Assembly (NCBI GenBank): GCA_002338885.1
Contig: DDJI01000077.1
Coordinates: forward strand, 6,190-12,281
From: Ruminococcus sp. UBA1828
Lineage (GTDB): Bacteria; Bacillota; Clostridia; Oscillospirales; Ruminococcaceae
Length of the DNA: 6,092 nucleotides
Reading direction: 5' to 3'
Position numbers and translations under genes: made by a program. A model generated the notes under the pieces. It saw only the letters and a program-made list of their open reading frames with translations, was not told the origin of the DNA and ran no database searches. Positions 1 through 5,484 of this stretch are shown here, piece by piece (within the stretch, counting starts at the first letter, position 1; each line of letters starts with the position of its first letter).

Positions 1-346
1 TTGCAATAATGCGCTCGTTGTCGATTGCTTTTGGCACTGGTATGTTTTTGTATTTATAATATATTTCAGAAAATTCCAAATCGTCTTGCGCAGACTGTAC
101 AAGCATGCTATCAAGATTATCCTTAGAGCGGTCGCTTGCCTGAGCTATTGCGTTAATAATCCTCTGCGCGTCCTGCTCAGCAGCTAACATCTGCTCTATC
201 TGGTGCAGTTCCTTGGGCCTTAGCTGCCCTATCTCCTTGATGCGCTCGCCAACAATCCGCAAAAACTGCGTATTGATGTCTCTGTATCTATCGGCAATTG
301 CGTCTGCTCTTGCCGCAATTATATCTATATCATCCCGAGATATCAT
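1..346 (-). CDS. Phage minor capsid protein, N-terminal part (runs off the window)
   Basis: Partial gene: 115 codons are visible from the ATG at 346-344, open to the left edge, with the C-terminus outside the window. The visible protein begins MISRDDIDIIAARADAIADR and is almost wholly helical and charged. A segment reading IGQLRPKELHQIEQML (residues about 42-57) resembles the N-terminal region of phage minor capsid proteins (Phage_min_cap2 or SPP1 gp7-like) that usually follow the portal gene. Such proteins sit near the portal in the procapsid and may help head assembly or DNA ejection. The start overlaps the end of the portal gene by 17 nt. A weak Shine-Dalgarno (TAGGA at 356-360, 9 nt upstream) fits translational coupling. 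The family is assigned from position and general resemblance. No catalytic motif (for example ADP-ribosyltransferase) can be judged from this part. Confidence 0.72.
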   Translation of the reverse strand, partial: MISRDDIDIIAARADAIADRYRDINTQFLRIVGERIKEIGQLRPKELHQIEQMLAAEQDAQRIINAIAQASDRSKDNLDSMLVQSAQDDLEFSEIYYKYKNIPVPKAIDNERIIA

Positions 347-1661
347 CTGCTATTATCCTAACGTCAGCAGTGCTTGCGCTTATAGCCGCTATTGCCTCCC
401 TCGCCTGCTCTATCGTCTCGTCAGGGTATATATACTGTCTCAGCTCCTCAGTGCTCACAGCTCCTAACGATTTCCCGGTTACAAGCTGGTTAAAAGTTTC
501 TGCCGGGTCTTCCAGCAACGAGTAATCCCAGTCATATGTTACGGTATAATCTCCTTGAGGAGTTAGGCTGTAGTAATTGGCAAGCACATCAAGGCAATAC
601 GCTAAGTCATTAATGCCCGCCTCAAGGCTACGGCGTATATCGTCTATGAGCACCCACGTATCATGCTGTGCTCGCCTAACCTCTGTTGCTGTAGTTGCCG
701 CATCGGGCGTTGTCAAAATGCCCTTAGATGTCCCGACTTCCTTTTCAAGCTGTTCAAACAGCTGATTAATGCGCCATGCGTAAGCGGTGCTGCGAATCTC
801 GGGGTTAAAGACATTCCAAAAGCTGTCTGAATCAGTATCAAACCGTTTGAAAACGCCGTTCTTTGGCAGTCGATTGTCGCCGTCGAACATGGTACTGTCG
901 ACGCCGATGAAAATCTCGGTATTTTTATATTCTCTCTTTATCTCGTCAAGGGTAAGTTGTATCTGCTCAATGGTAGTATCACAGCCATAGGTGATAGGTG
1001 CTCCTTCGCCTTTCAAATCTCGTCTATCGACTGGCGACTTGAAGTGTGCCAAGAGCAGCTTAGAACAGCCGGGCACGCGTATCTCGTCAGGGATGTTAGC
1101 CCAGTCCGAGACGGAAGTAAGGGGAGCGGGTGAACCGTTAGCTGTGCAGCGCTGTCTTATCACGCACGCGCCATTGTCGAGCGTGTAGTCGGCAAACCTC
1201 GCATAATGGTTAATGCCGTCGCTTATCTCGTCGCAAATCATAGTTGCCGAGCTTATCTCGTCGCCGGAGAACTCGTTGATAAAAAACTTACTTTTAGGGA
1301 CATATGAAAGGGCTATGTTGAATTTCCCTGCCGCATCAATATATGCGTAAGGAACGACAACGGTTGCGCCATATCCGAGCGCTGACGCTGCTACGGTTTT
1401 TAATGATTTGCGAGCAAAATTTGAGAGCTGCGCTCCAATGTATTCTGCACGGTTATTTTCGGGTAGAACGGTAATTGTTGATTGAGCCACTGCGAGGCTT
1501 GCAAGCTTTTTAGCAAAAATCGCCGTAAAATTGGGGCGGCTAATATCTTTATAGCTCTCCGCCCAAGCGGTGGCCTCGGCCGCATCATAGCCGGAAGTCT
1601 TAACCTTTCGCCCGAAAAGCCGTAATATTAAGTTTTTAAGCATTTCAAAAGACGAAAGCAT
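330..1661 (-). CDS. Phage portal protein (SPP1 gp6-like)
   Basis: Encodes 443 residues, a normal length for SPP1 gp6-type portals. A portal forms the dodecameric ring at one capsid vertex through which the terminase pumps DNA, and later joins the tail. Supporting segments are an N-terminal WAESYKDI (about residue 34), a central block with FNPEIRSTAYAWRINQLFEQ, then VGTSKGILTTPDAATTATEV (the GT-S-G...TATE region typical of Clostridia portals), and a C-terminal YDWDYSLLEDPAETFNQLV followed by VSTEELRQYIYPD. I chose the ATG at 1661: it has a good Shine-Dalgarno (AAAGGA at 1669-1674, 7 nt away) and lies 1 nt beyond the large-terminase stop. An in-frame start 16 codons upstream lies inside the terminase gene and has no clear ribosome site. 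The 3' end overlaps the next gene by 17 nt. Family assignment is by sequence pattern plus position after TerL. Confidence 0.9.
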   Translation of the reverse strand: MLSSFEMLKNLILRLFGRKVKTSGYDAAEATAWAESYKDISRPNFTAIFAKKLASLAVAQSTITVLPENNRAEYIGAQLSNFARKSLKTVAASALGYGATVVVPYAYIDAAGKFNIALSYVPKSKFFINEFSGDEISSATMICDEISDGINHYARFADYTLDNGACVIRQRCTANGSPAPLTSVSDWANIPDEIRVPGCSKLLLAHFKSPVDRRDLKGEGAPITYGCDTTIEQIQLTLDEIKREYKNTEIFIGVDSTMFDGDNRLPKNGVFKRFDTDSDSFWNVFNPEIRSTAYAWRINQLFEQLEKEVGTSKGILTTPDAATTATEVRRAQHDTWVLIDDIRRSLEAGINDLAYCLDVLANYYSLTPQGDYTVTYDWDYSLLEDPAETFNQLVTGKSLGAVSTEELRQYIYPDETIEQAREAIAAISASTADVRIIADDISG

Positions 1662-1662
1662 A

Positions 1663-2907
1663 TTACTGTCCTTTCTTTCTCCATATTCTTTCTGTGGCGT
1701 ATCGTACACTGTCTATGCTGTGGTTGTCCGCGTCTGGAAAGCTGCTCATCACTTCTCCATCCTTCGTGCGTTCATATTCGTAGGCAGAAAATTCTCTTGC
1801 CGTTTCCGGACATCTCTTGGGGTCAATATATATCGCCGTTAAGCTTTGCAACCACTTAATTCCATACCGTACGCTGTCTGCGCCCTTGATTGCTGCTCTA
1901 CACTTGGCTCCGTATGCTCTGTAGTCGCTTATGCTTTTTGGTTCGGCGCTATCTGCTGTGATGACATCGTCTGCGGTAACACCCTTGATTGTTTGCAAAG
2001 CGTCCCATGTTTCCCTGTTGCTTTTTTTATTGATGCGGTACTCGTCAAAAATAAACAGAGCACGCCTCGCGGAGTCGTAGTGCATTTTCGACCAGTGAAA
2101 GGGATCGGGATACCAGCCCCAGTCGATTCCCATATAAATTTTATCAAACGCTGATACCTGCTCATCCGGCAGCTCGTCAATCACAAGATTGTCAAACACT
2201 TCGCCACCGGTGCCGATCGGATTGCCAAGGTACTCATGTTCATACGCTCGCGGATTAACTCGTTTAAGCTCATCTGCGTCGTTGAAAAACTGCTGTCCAA
2301 GCCAGTCACAAGGAACGTCGAGATAACACGACTTGTGCCGCAATGTGCTCTGTGCGGGGACTGCAACATGTTGATTTGCCCAGTTTGATACAGATATTGG
2401 CGGGTTAAATGTTTTAAAAACCACATACTTAGACCCGCCGCGCAGTACAGATTGTTGGACAGACCTTATTTCTTCTTCGCCCGAAAACTCGTCAAGCTCT
2501 TCAAACCAGAGAAACTTAAAATATCCGTTGGCAACTTTCAGCGATTTGAGCTTTTTGGCCTTGTCGAGGCCTCGGAAAATGATAACCTGCCCTGTTGGAA
2601 TGTATGTCATCTTGAGTGGGCTTGAGGTACATCGCCAGAAATGACTGACGCCAAGCACATCTATTGCCCACAGAACCTGCTCATAAACGCTTGTACTTAT
2701 GGTACTTGCCACCTTTCGGAAAACAGCCGCGTTTGCCTTTGGATCTTGCATCATGCCCAAAACTATTGCCGCCGCAACAAACGATGACTTGGTACTGCCA
2801 CGCCCGCCATACAGATCATAGTACGTGTGCTTGCCAGTCTGGACGTCCCAAAACACAGGGTAAAATGCCGGAGCGATAATATCTGTGAGTTTAACTAATT
2901 CAGCCAT
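1663..2907 (-). CDS. terL: Terminase large subunit (DNA-packaging ATPase/nuclease)
   Basis: Encodes 414 residues, the usual length of the Terminase_3 type. The protein is the motor that drives DNA into the procapsid through the portal and cuts the concatemer. The N-terminal ATPase has a Walker A-like GGRGSTKS (34-41), a Walker B FLWFEE (133-138 region) with the catalytic glutamate in the EE pair, and a coupling motif FKTFNPP (164-170). The C-terminal RNase H-like nuclease shows the expected acidic residues: MGIDWGW (D262), ITADSAEPKSI (D319) and DADNHSIDSVRYA (D399 and nearby acids). The ATG at 2907 overlaps the end of the small-subunit gene by 8 nt (ATGGCTGA). No strong Shine-Dalgarno precedes it, so expression probably depends on translational coupling. 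All key motifs look intact. Whether packaging is cos- or pac-type cannot be read from the sequence. Confidence 0.95.
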   Translation of the reverse strand: MAELVKLTDIIAPAFYPVFWDVQTGKHTYYDLYGGRGSTKSSFVAAAIVLGMMQDPKANAAVFRKVASTISTSVYEQVLWAIDVLGVSHFWRCTSSPLKMTYIPTGQVIIFRGLDKAKKLKSLKVANGYFKFLWFEELDEFSGEEEIRSVQQSVLRGGSKYVVFKTFNPPISVSNWANQHVAVPAQSTLRHKSCYLDVPCDWLGQQFFNDADELKRVNPRAYEHEYLGNPIGTGGEVFDNLVIDELPDEQVSAFDKIYMGIDWGWYPDPFHWSKMHYDSARRALFIFDEYRINKKSNRETWDALQTIKGVTADDVITADSAEPKSISDYRAYGAKCRAAIKGADSVRYGIKWLQSLTAIYIDPKRCPETAREFSAYEYERTKDGEVMSSFPDADNHSIDSVRYATERIWRKKGQ

Positions 2908-3388
2908 GATTACCGTCGCCGCTCGCGGCTGTTGCCGAGGCTGCGTCTGGCAGCGCAGCGGGGATGTCGCATATTATCTTAACCGCTGCGGCGGCAGCAA
3001 TGGCGGCTGCTTCCTTTGTGCTTGCCTCATTCCAGTTTGGAAAATTGTTCATCAAACTAAACCTTGCGCCGTTTGAACCGTCCTTATCAAACAGGCGCTC
3101 TTCAGTACACATTTCTAGACGCAGCTTAGCCCGCTTAACAACGTCCTCGAATTCAGGACGGTTTTGATAATTGATTAGCGACGCCCTTGAGTTAAACCCG
3201 AGCGCAAACGCCAAACCAGACATCGTAGGTTGCCTTTTGCCCTCATAAACTGGCTGGCCAAATTTATCAAGCAAAAGCTTTCCGTCCGGATGATACAGCA
3301 GCTTGCCGTGGCAGTTGGCGAAGTATTCGTCAATTACGCTTTGCATTTCATCCGGCGTCGTATATTTAAGTTTTCGGCCGCGCGCCAC
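2900..3388 (-). CDS. terS: Terminase small subunit
   Basis: Encodes 162 residues from a GTG at 3388. Small subunits bind the packaging start site and load the large subunit. The N-terminal KYTTPDEMQSVIDEYF (8-23), followed by PTMSGLAFALGFNSRASLIN (54-73) with a helix-turn-helix look and then NRPEFEDVVKRAKLRLE (76-92), matches the gp3-like DNA-packaging family common in Firmicute prophages. The part from about 124 to 157 is an alanine-rich tail, longer and simpler than in typical members, with VKIICDIP embedded. It is the first gene after the putative late promoter and leader, and it overlaps terL by 8 nt. The ribosome site is weak (purine-rich AAGAAAAGAAAGCGAG upstream). A nearby ATG at 3396 is in another frame. 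The start codon is therefore less certain than the identity. Confidence 0.85.
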   Translation of the reverse strand: MARGRKLKYTTPDEMQSVIDEYFANCHGKLLYHPDGKLLLDKFGQPVYEGKRQPTMSGLAFALGFNSRASLINYQNRPEFEDVVKRAKLRLEMCTEERLFDKDGSNGARFSLMNNFPNWNEASTKEAAAIAAAAAVKIICDIPAALPDAASATAASGDGNHG

Positions 3389-3522
3389 TGTCTCATCTCG
3401 CTTTCTTTTCTTGATTTATTTAAACACTTTTGGTGGAGATTTCTCTCTCCGGTGACCGGCCGGAGAGTAGTTTCAAGGAGGTATGCAAGGAAACGTGAAA
3501 ATGGAGTGATAGCCCTCTTGCA
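3389..3522 (-). promoter_or_regulatory. Leader of the packaging operon with hairpin and anti-Shine-Dalgarno-like sequence
   Basis: If transcription starts near 3523, the terminase mRNA has about 135 nt of leader with no supported gene. It holds an 8-bp inverted repeat, CTCTCCGG at 3445-3452 and CCGGAGAG at 3460-3467, with a 7-nt loop. No T-run follows on either strand, so it is not a simple terminator. Upstream in the message is ACCTCCTT (complement of 3475-3482), a perfect match to the anti-Shine-Dalgarno sequence of 16S rRNA. The parts are seen directly. Any regulatory role is inference. Confidence 0.4.
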
Positions 3523-3529
3523 CAAGTCA

Positions 3530-3562
3530 ATTATAACACACACTATCGGGACATTCGGGACA
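3530..3562 (-). promoter_or_regulatory. Candidate late promoter: extended -10 with TGTCCCGA direct repeats
   Basis: On the minus strand there is TGTTATAAT (3538-3530), an extended -10 with a consensus hexamer. No -35 hexamer stands at 17 bp. Instead two exact copies of TGTCCCGA lie at 3562-3555 and 3553-3546, spaced 9 bp, the nearer one covering the -35 zone. This arrangement suggests a promoter that depends on an activator or an alternative sigma-like factor. It lies just after the terminator of the replication module and before terS, and the gene upstream encodes an ArpU-like regulator, which is the obvious candidate to bind here. The motifs are seen; the regulation is inferred. Confidence 0.6.
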
Positions 3563-3597
3563 ACTTTTAAAATCCACAAAATAATTCTTGTGTTGTT

Positions 3598-3636
3598 GCA
3601 AAAAAAGAGCGGAGACAACTGCTGTGCTGTCTCCGC
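3598..3636 (-). terminator. Intrinsic terminator after the ArpU-like gene
   Basis: A 9-bp perfect stem (GCGGAGACA at 3609-3617, TGTCTCCGC at 3628-3636; 10-nt loop) is followed on the minus strand by TC and seven T residues (3606-3600). It starts about 30 bp after the stop of the ArpU-like gene and would end transcription of the replication module. The plus-strand side has no T-run, so it works in one direction. Confidence 0.85.
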
Positions 3637-3667
3637 GAGAAAATGAAAGAGTGATATTTTAATTTAT

Positions 3668-4084
3668 TTACGTGCCGTCCGTTCCGGCTTTTGTTGGCGG
3701 CTGCGGTGATGAGTCGCGATGAGAAGCCGAAGGCACCGGCCTTTTTGGGCGCGAAATATGCCGGTAGCATATTTTTTTGACGCTTTCAGCCGTATTGGCT
3801 CCGCCGACTCTTCTCGCAACTTGTTCCCATGAGCAACCGAGGGCAAACCGATGGTGCAGTATCTGCCGTGTAAGGCTGTCATCAACTGTTGATATGTAAC
3901 GTTCAAGGTCTTGGCAAAGCCCTAAGCACATGCTTTTTCGCTCTGCTAACAGCCGCTTGAGCGCAGCTATCTCCGCGGCGTTATCGAAATCAGTAGATGA
4001 TAAATCAATCCGTTTGATCTCGGCATCAAGCATACTGATCTCTTTCCGGCAGTAATAAAGCTGCGATAATTCTTTGAGCGTCAC
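3668..4084 (-). CDS. ArpU/DUF1492-like phage transcription regulator (sigma region 4-like HTH)
   Basis: Encodes 138 residues from GTG 4084. The N-terminal half (TLKELSQLYYCRKEISMLDA and on to about 60) is a helical coiled-coil-like region. Next come LERYISTVDDSLTRQILHHR (60-79) and a sigma-70 region 4-like helix-turn-helix, SWEQVARRVGGANTAESVKK (85-104), ending in ICYRHI. This pattern is characteristic of the ArpU/RinA/DUF1492 late regulators of Firmicute phages, which activate packaging and structural genes. The start is set by a strong Shine-Dalgarno (AAAGGAGGTG, complement of 4091-4100) 8 nt upstream and by family members that begin with MTLKEL; an in-frame GTG at 4168 lacks this. The C-terminal tail of about 28 residues after the HTH is proline/serine-rich and looks unlike the usual short ending. 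The gene is last before the terminator and just upstream of the putative late promoter. Confidence 0.8.
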   Translation of the reverse strand: MTLKELSQLYYCRKEISMLDAEIKRIDLSSTDFDNAAEIAALKRLLAERKSMCLGLCQDLERYISTVDDSLTRQILHHRFALGCSWEQVARRVGGANTAESVKKICYRHISRPKRPVPSASHRDSSPQPPTKAGTDGT

Positions 4085-4196
4085 AACCAGCACCTCCTTT
4101 TGTTCTGCGTATTTGGTAACTTTTATGCGCGATATGAGTACAAGTTTTTGGGTTCTTTTTTTGCTCACACTTTGCGAGAGAAAATATCAGCAATCA

Positions 4197-4643
4197 TCAA
4201 TCATTCGGCATGCTTGCCGGCTTTTTTCGTTTTCTCCCCGCGTTTTGCTGACCTGCGCCATCGGTGGCGGAGCATATCGTCACTTCGACCCTTGGATTTT
4301 TAGCGTCGACCGCGAAGTCGTCCGTAAAATGTTCAATCTGCCGCCATCCATCGTCAGGGAGATAGCCGCAGGACACAAGAGCGTCTTGGACAAATTTCTT
4401 AGCAAACGCGATATTATCCTTGTCACGGCGGCGGTTCGGCTCAACCCACCGGTAGCTCATGGTGACCGGAAGGGTAAAGCTTGCCTCGCGGAGCTGAGAT
4501 ACAGCCATGTAGGCAATAAGCTGCTCTGTACTCCGTTTGAGCGCAGCTGCCTTGTGCTTGTCCGAACGTTCGGCGTTGATGTACTCGTTAAGGCCGGGTA
4601 GGGTGCCGGGAATCACAAGCCTGTACATCTCACGCTCAGCCAC
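4197..4643 (-). CDS. rusA: RusA-type Holliday junction resolvase
   Basis: Encodes 148 residues from GTG 4643. RusA dimers cut four-way DNA junctions made during phage recombination and replication, giving linear or concatemeric DNA fit for packaging. Evidence: the opening YRLVIPGTLPGLNEYINAER is typical of Firmicute phage RusA. The metal-binding D-x-D-N motif is in RRRDKDN (D74, D76), and a further acidic pair is in LPDDGW (D97, D98). These match the three essential aspartates known in E. coli RusA (D70, D72, D91). The start is chosen for a GAGGAG Shine-Dalgarno (complement of 4652-4657) 8 nt upstream; it overlaps the replication gene by 8 nt (GTGGCTGA). An ATG five codons later (4628) is possible. 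The last 25 residues are basic and low-complexity, with GRKRKKP. Confidence 0.9.
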   Translation of the reverse strand: MAEREMYRLVIPGTLPGLNEYINAERSDKHKAAALKRSTEQLIAYMAVSQLREASFTLPVTMSYRWVEPNRRRDKDNIAFAKKFVQDALVSCGYLPDDGWRQIEHFTDDFAVDAKNPRVEVTICSATDGAGQQNAGRKRKKPASMPND

Positions 4644-5484
4644 TCGTTCCGCTCCTCGCCCTTGGCTGCGCTTCGGCTGCCTTGTTACTCTCAGCTCCGG
4701 TGCCAAGGCCGAGTGTGTATCTGTCAAACGCGCCGATATCAAAGCTTGCCCTCGTCAGACGCTCTGAAACCACATCGACATTGACAGCATCAACATCCTT
4801 CCATCGCTCATTGTGCAAAAATGACGCAGGATATGGAATATACTTGCCTCCGTCTTGCTGCCATTGTCGGGACATGATCCACCTGTTGACGCCGTCTAGT
4901 ATCTGCTTAGCTGTTCGGTCATCTGGGCACAGTCGTGCCCACTCAATCTCTGCTTGTCGCTGCCCGATGTGTTTCGGATATGCTTGCCAAAAATCAGAAA
5001 AGCATATTTTTACTTTTTCGTCTGTGTCAATGTGTGTCTCGCTCGAGATTCTTTTGCTTGCAGCGCAAGCATCTGCATCTGCATTTTCATTTTCATTTAC
5101 ATTTTCATTTTCATTTACATTTTCATTTACATTTACATTAGGTTCTTTTTTTGAAGAACCGTCGGTTTTATTTTTAGAAAGCGACGGTTTATGATTGTGC
5201 ACAAATTGTGCACAATCATCTTGCGACTTTTCTTCCAATTCTTCTTCCATCTTAGCTGGGGCTTTTCTGCCGCCTTGTTTTGCGATGGAATAACGCTTGT
5301 TGTTTGCGTCGAGCTGTGGCTTAATAGCCACAAAAAGCACAGATGCCGCATCTTCAAGCGGTGTTTCAACTCCGTCAAGTGCATATTTTATAATAGCGTC
5401 AAGAGCTTTCTGCCTCTGCCTGGGCTTTAATTTGTTTAGTGCTTCGTAAAATGATCTGTAAAAAACAAAGCTCTCTCTTTCCAT
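4636..5484 (-). CDS. Phage replication protein with N-terminal DUF6291 domain
   Basis: Encodes 282 residues. Residues 1-73 (ESFVFYRSFYEALNKLKPRQ through IKPQLDANNKRY and GGRK) match the DUF6291 pattern found in Firmicute phage replication modules. Residues 80-150 form a hydrophilic linker with a regular Asn-Val/Asn-Glu repeat (116-138) ending in ADADA. Residues 163-232 (FSDFWQAYPKHIGQRQAEIE through YIPYPASFLHNERWKD) resemble the C-terminal domain of many phage DnaD/replisome-organiser-like proteins. A role in starting replication, by binding the origin or recruiting the helicase, is inferred from this and from the neighbours SSB and RusA; no enzyme motif is seen. The ATG at 5484 has a strong Shine-Dalgarno (GGAGG, complement of 5493-5497) 8 nt upstream. 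The linker-coding DNA is itself unusual (inverted repeats and hexamer repeats). The gene overlaps rusA by 8 nt. Confidence 0.8.
   Translation of the reverse strand: MERESFVFYRSFYEALNKLKPRQRQKALDAIIKYALDGVETPLEDAASVLFVAIKPQLDANNKRYSIAKQGGRKAPAKMEEELEEKSQDDCAQFVHNHKPSLSKNKTDGSSKKEPNVNVNENVNENENVNENENADADACAASKRISSETHIDTDEKVKICFSDFWQAYPKHIGQRQAEIEWARLCPDDRTAKQILDGVNRWIMSRQWQQDGGKYIPYPASFLHNERWKDVDAVNVDVVSERLTRASFDIGAFDRYTLGLGTGAESNKAAEAQPRARSGTSG
5068..5139. repeat. Hexanucleotide repeat tract in the replication gene
   Basis: Nine perfect T(T/A)CATT hexamers run from 5086 to 5139, with two or three degenerate units (TGCATT, TGCATC, AGCATC) to their left. Read on the minus strand they encode the Asn-Val/Asn-Glu linker. 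An 18-bp higher-order unit (TTCATT TTCATT TACATT) occurs twice in a row. The perfect part has no G on the plus strand and is very AT-rich. It could change length by slippage without breaking the frame, and could serve as an easily melted region. Confidence 0.9.
5141..5160. repeat. Inverted repeat 1 in the linker region
   Basis: GGTTCTT (5141-5147) and AAGAACC (5154-5160) form a perfect 7-bp inverted repeat with a 6-nt loop, directly beside the hexamer tract. It shares 4 bp with the next inverted repeat. Confidence 0.75.
5157..5189. repeat. Inverted repeat 2 in the linker region
   Basis: AACCGTCG (5157-5164) and CGACGGTT (5182-5189) form a perfect 8-bp inverted repeat around an AT-rich 17-nt loop, inside the replication gene. 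It has no T-run suited to termination on the coding strand. Confidence 0.75.
5191..5219. repeat. 29-bp near-perfect palindrome made of two tandem ATTGTGCACAA units
   Basis: Two 14-bp arms around a single central base form a perfect palindrome. It contains the 11-bp unit ATTGTGCACAA twice in tandem, and each unit holds its own 10-bp palindrome TTGTGCACAA. The two dyads are therefore one helical turn apart, which is typical of a cooperative protein-binding site. It is coding DNA (residues about 89-98 of the replication protein). A DNA-level function is inferred from the symmetry only. Confidence 0.85.

Noticed and set aside
1662..1709. Upstream start of the portal gene at 1709
   Set aside because: It lies wholly inside terL and lacks a ribosome site, whereas the ATG at 1661 has AAAGGA at good spacing.
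3445..3467. Second intrinsic terminator before terS
   Set aside because: The stem has no T-run on either strand.
3334..3618. Minus-strand frame of 94 residues over the terminator, promoter and leader
   Set aside because: It runs through the terminator hairpin and promoter, overlaps terS in another frame, has no clear ribosome site and does not look like a protein domain.
3230..3646. Plus-strand frame of 138 residues
   Set aside because: It is mostly antisense to terS and its leader, with no plausible start signal. The AAGGAGGT at 3475 on this strand is followed only by very short frames.
4085..4168. N-terminal extension of the ArpU-like protein starting at GTG 4168
   Set aside because: The extension covers the strong AAAGGAGGTG ribosome site of the inner GTG start, and related proteins begin at the inner start.
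4074..4601. Plus-strand frame of 175 residues
   Set aside because: It lies antisense to rusA and the start of the ArpU-like gene, both well supported, and matches no known protein pattern.
4682..5194. Plus-strand frame of 170 residues with a Phe-Ser/Phe-Thr repeat
   Set aside because: It is the antisense of the replication gene; the repeat is the complement of the hexamer tract, and there is no ribosome site or recognisable domain.
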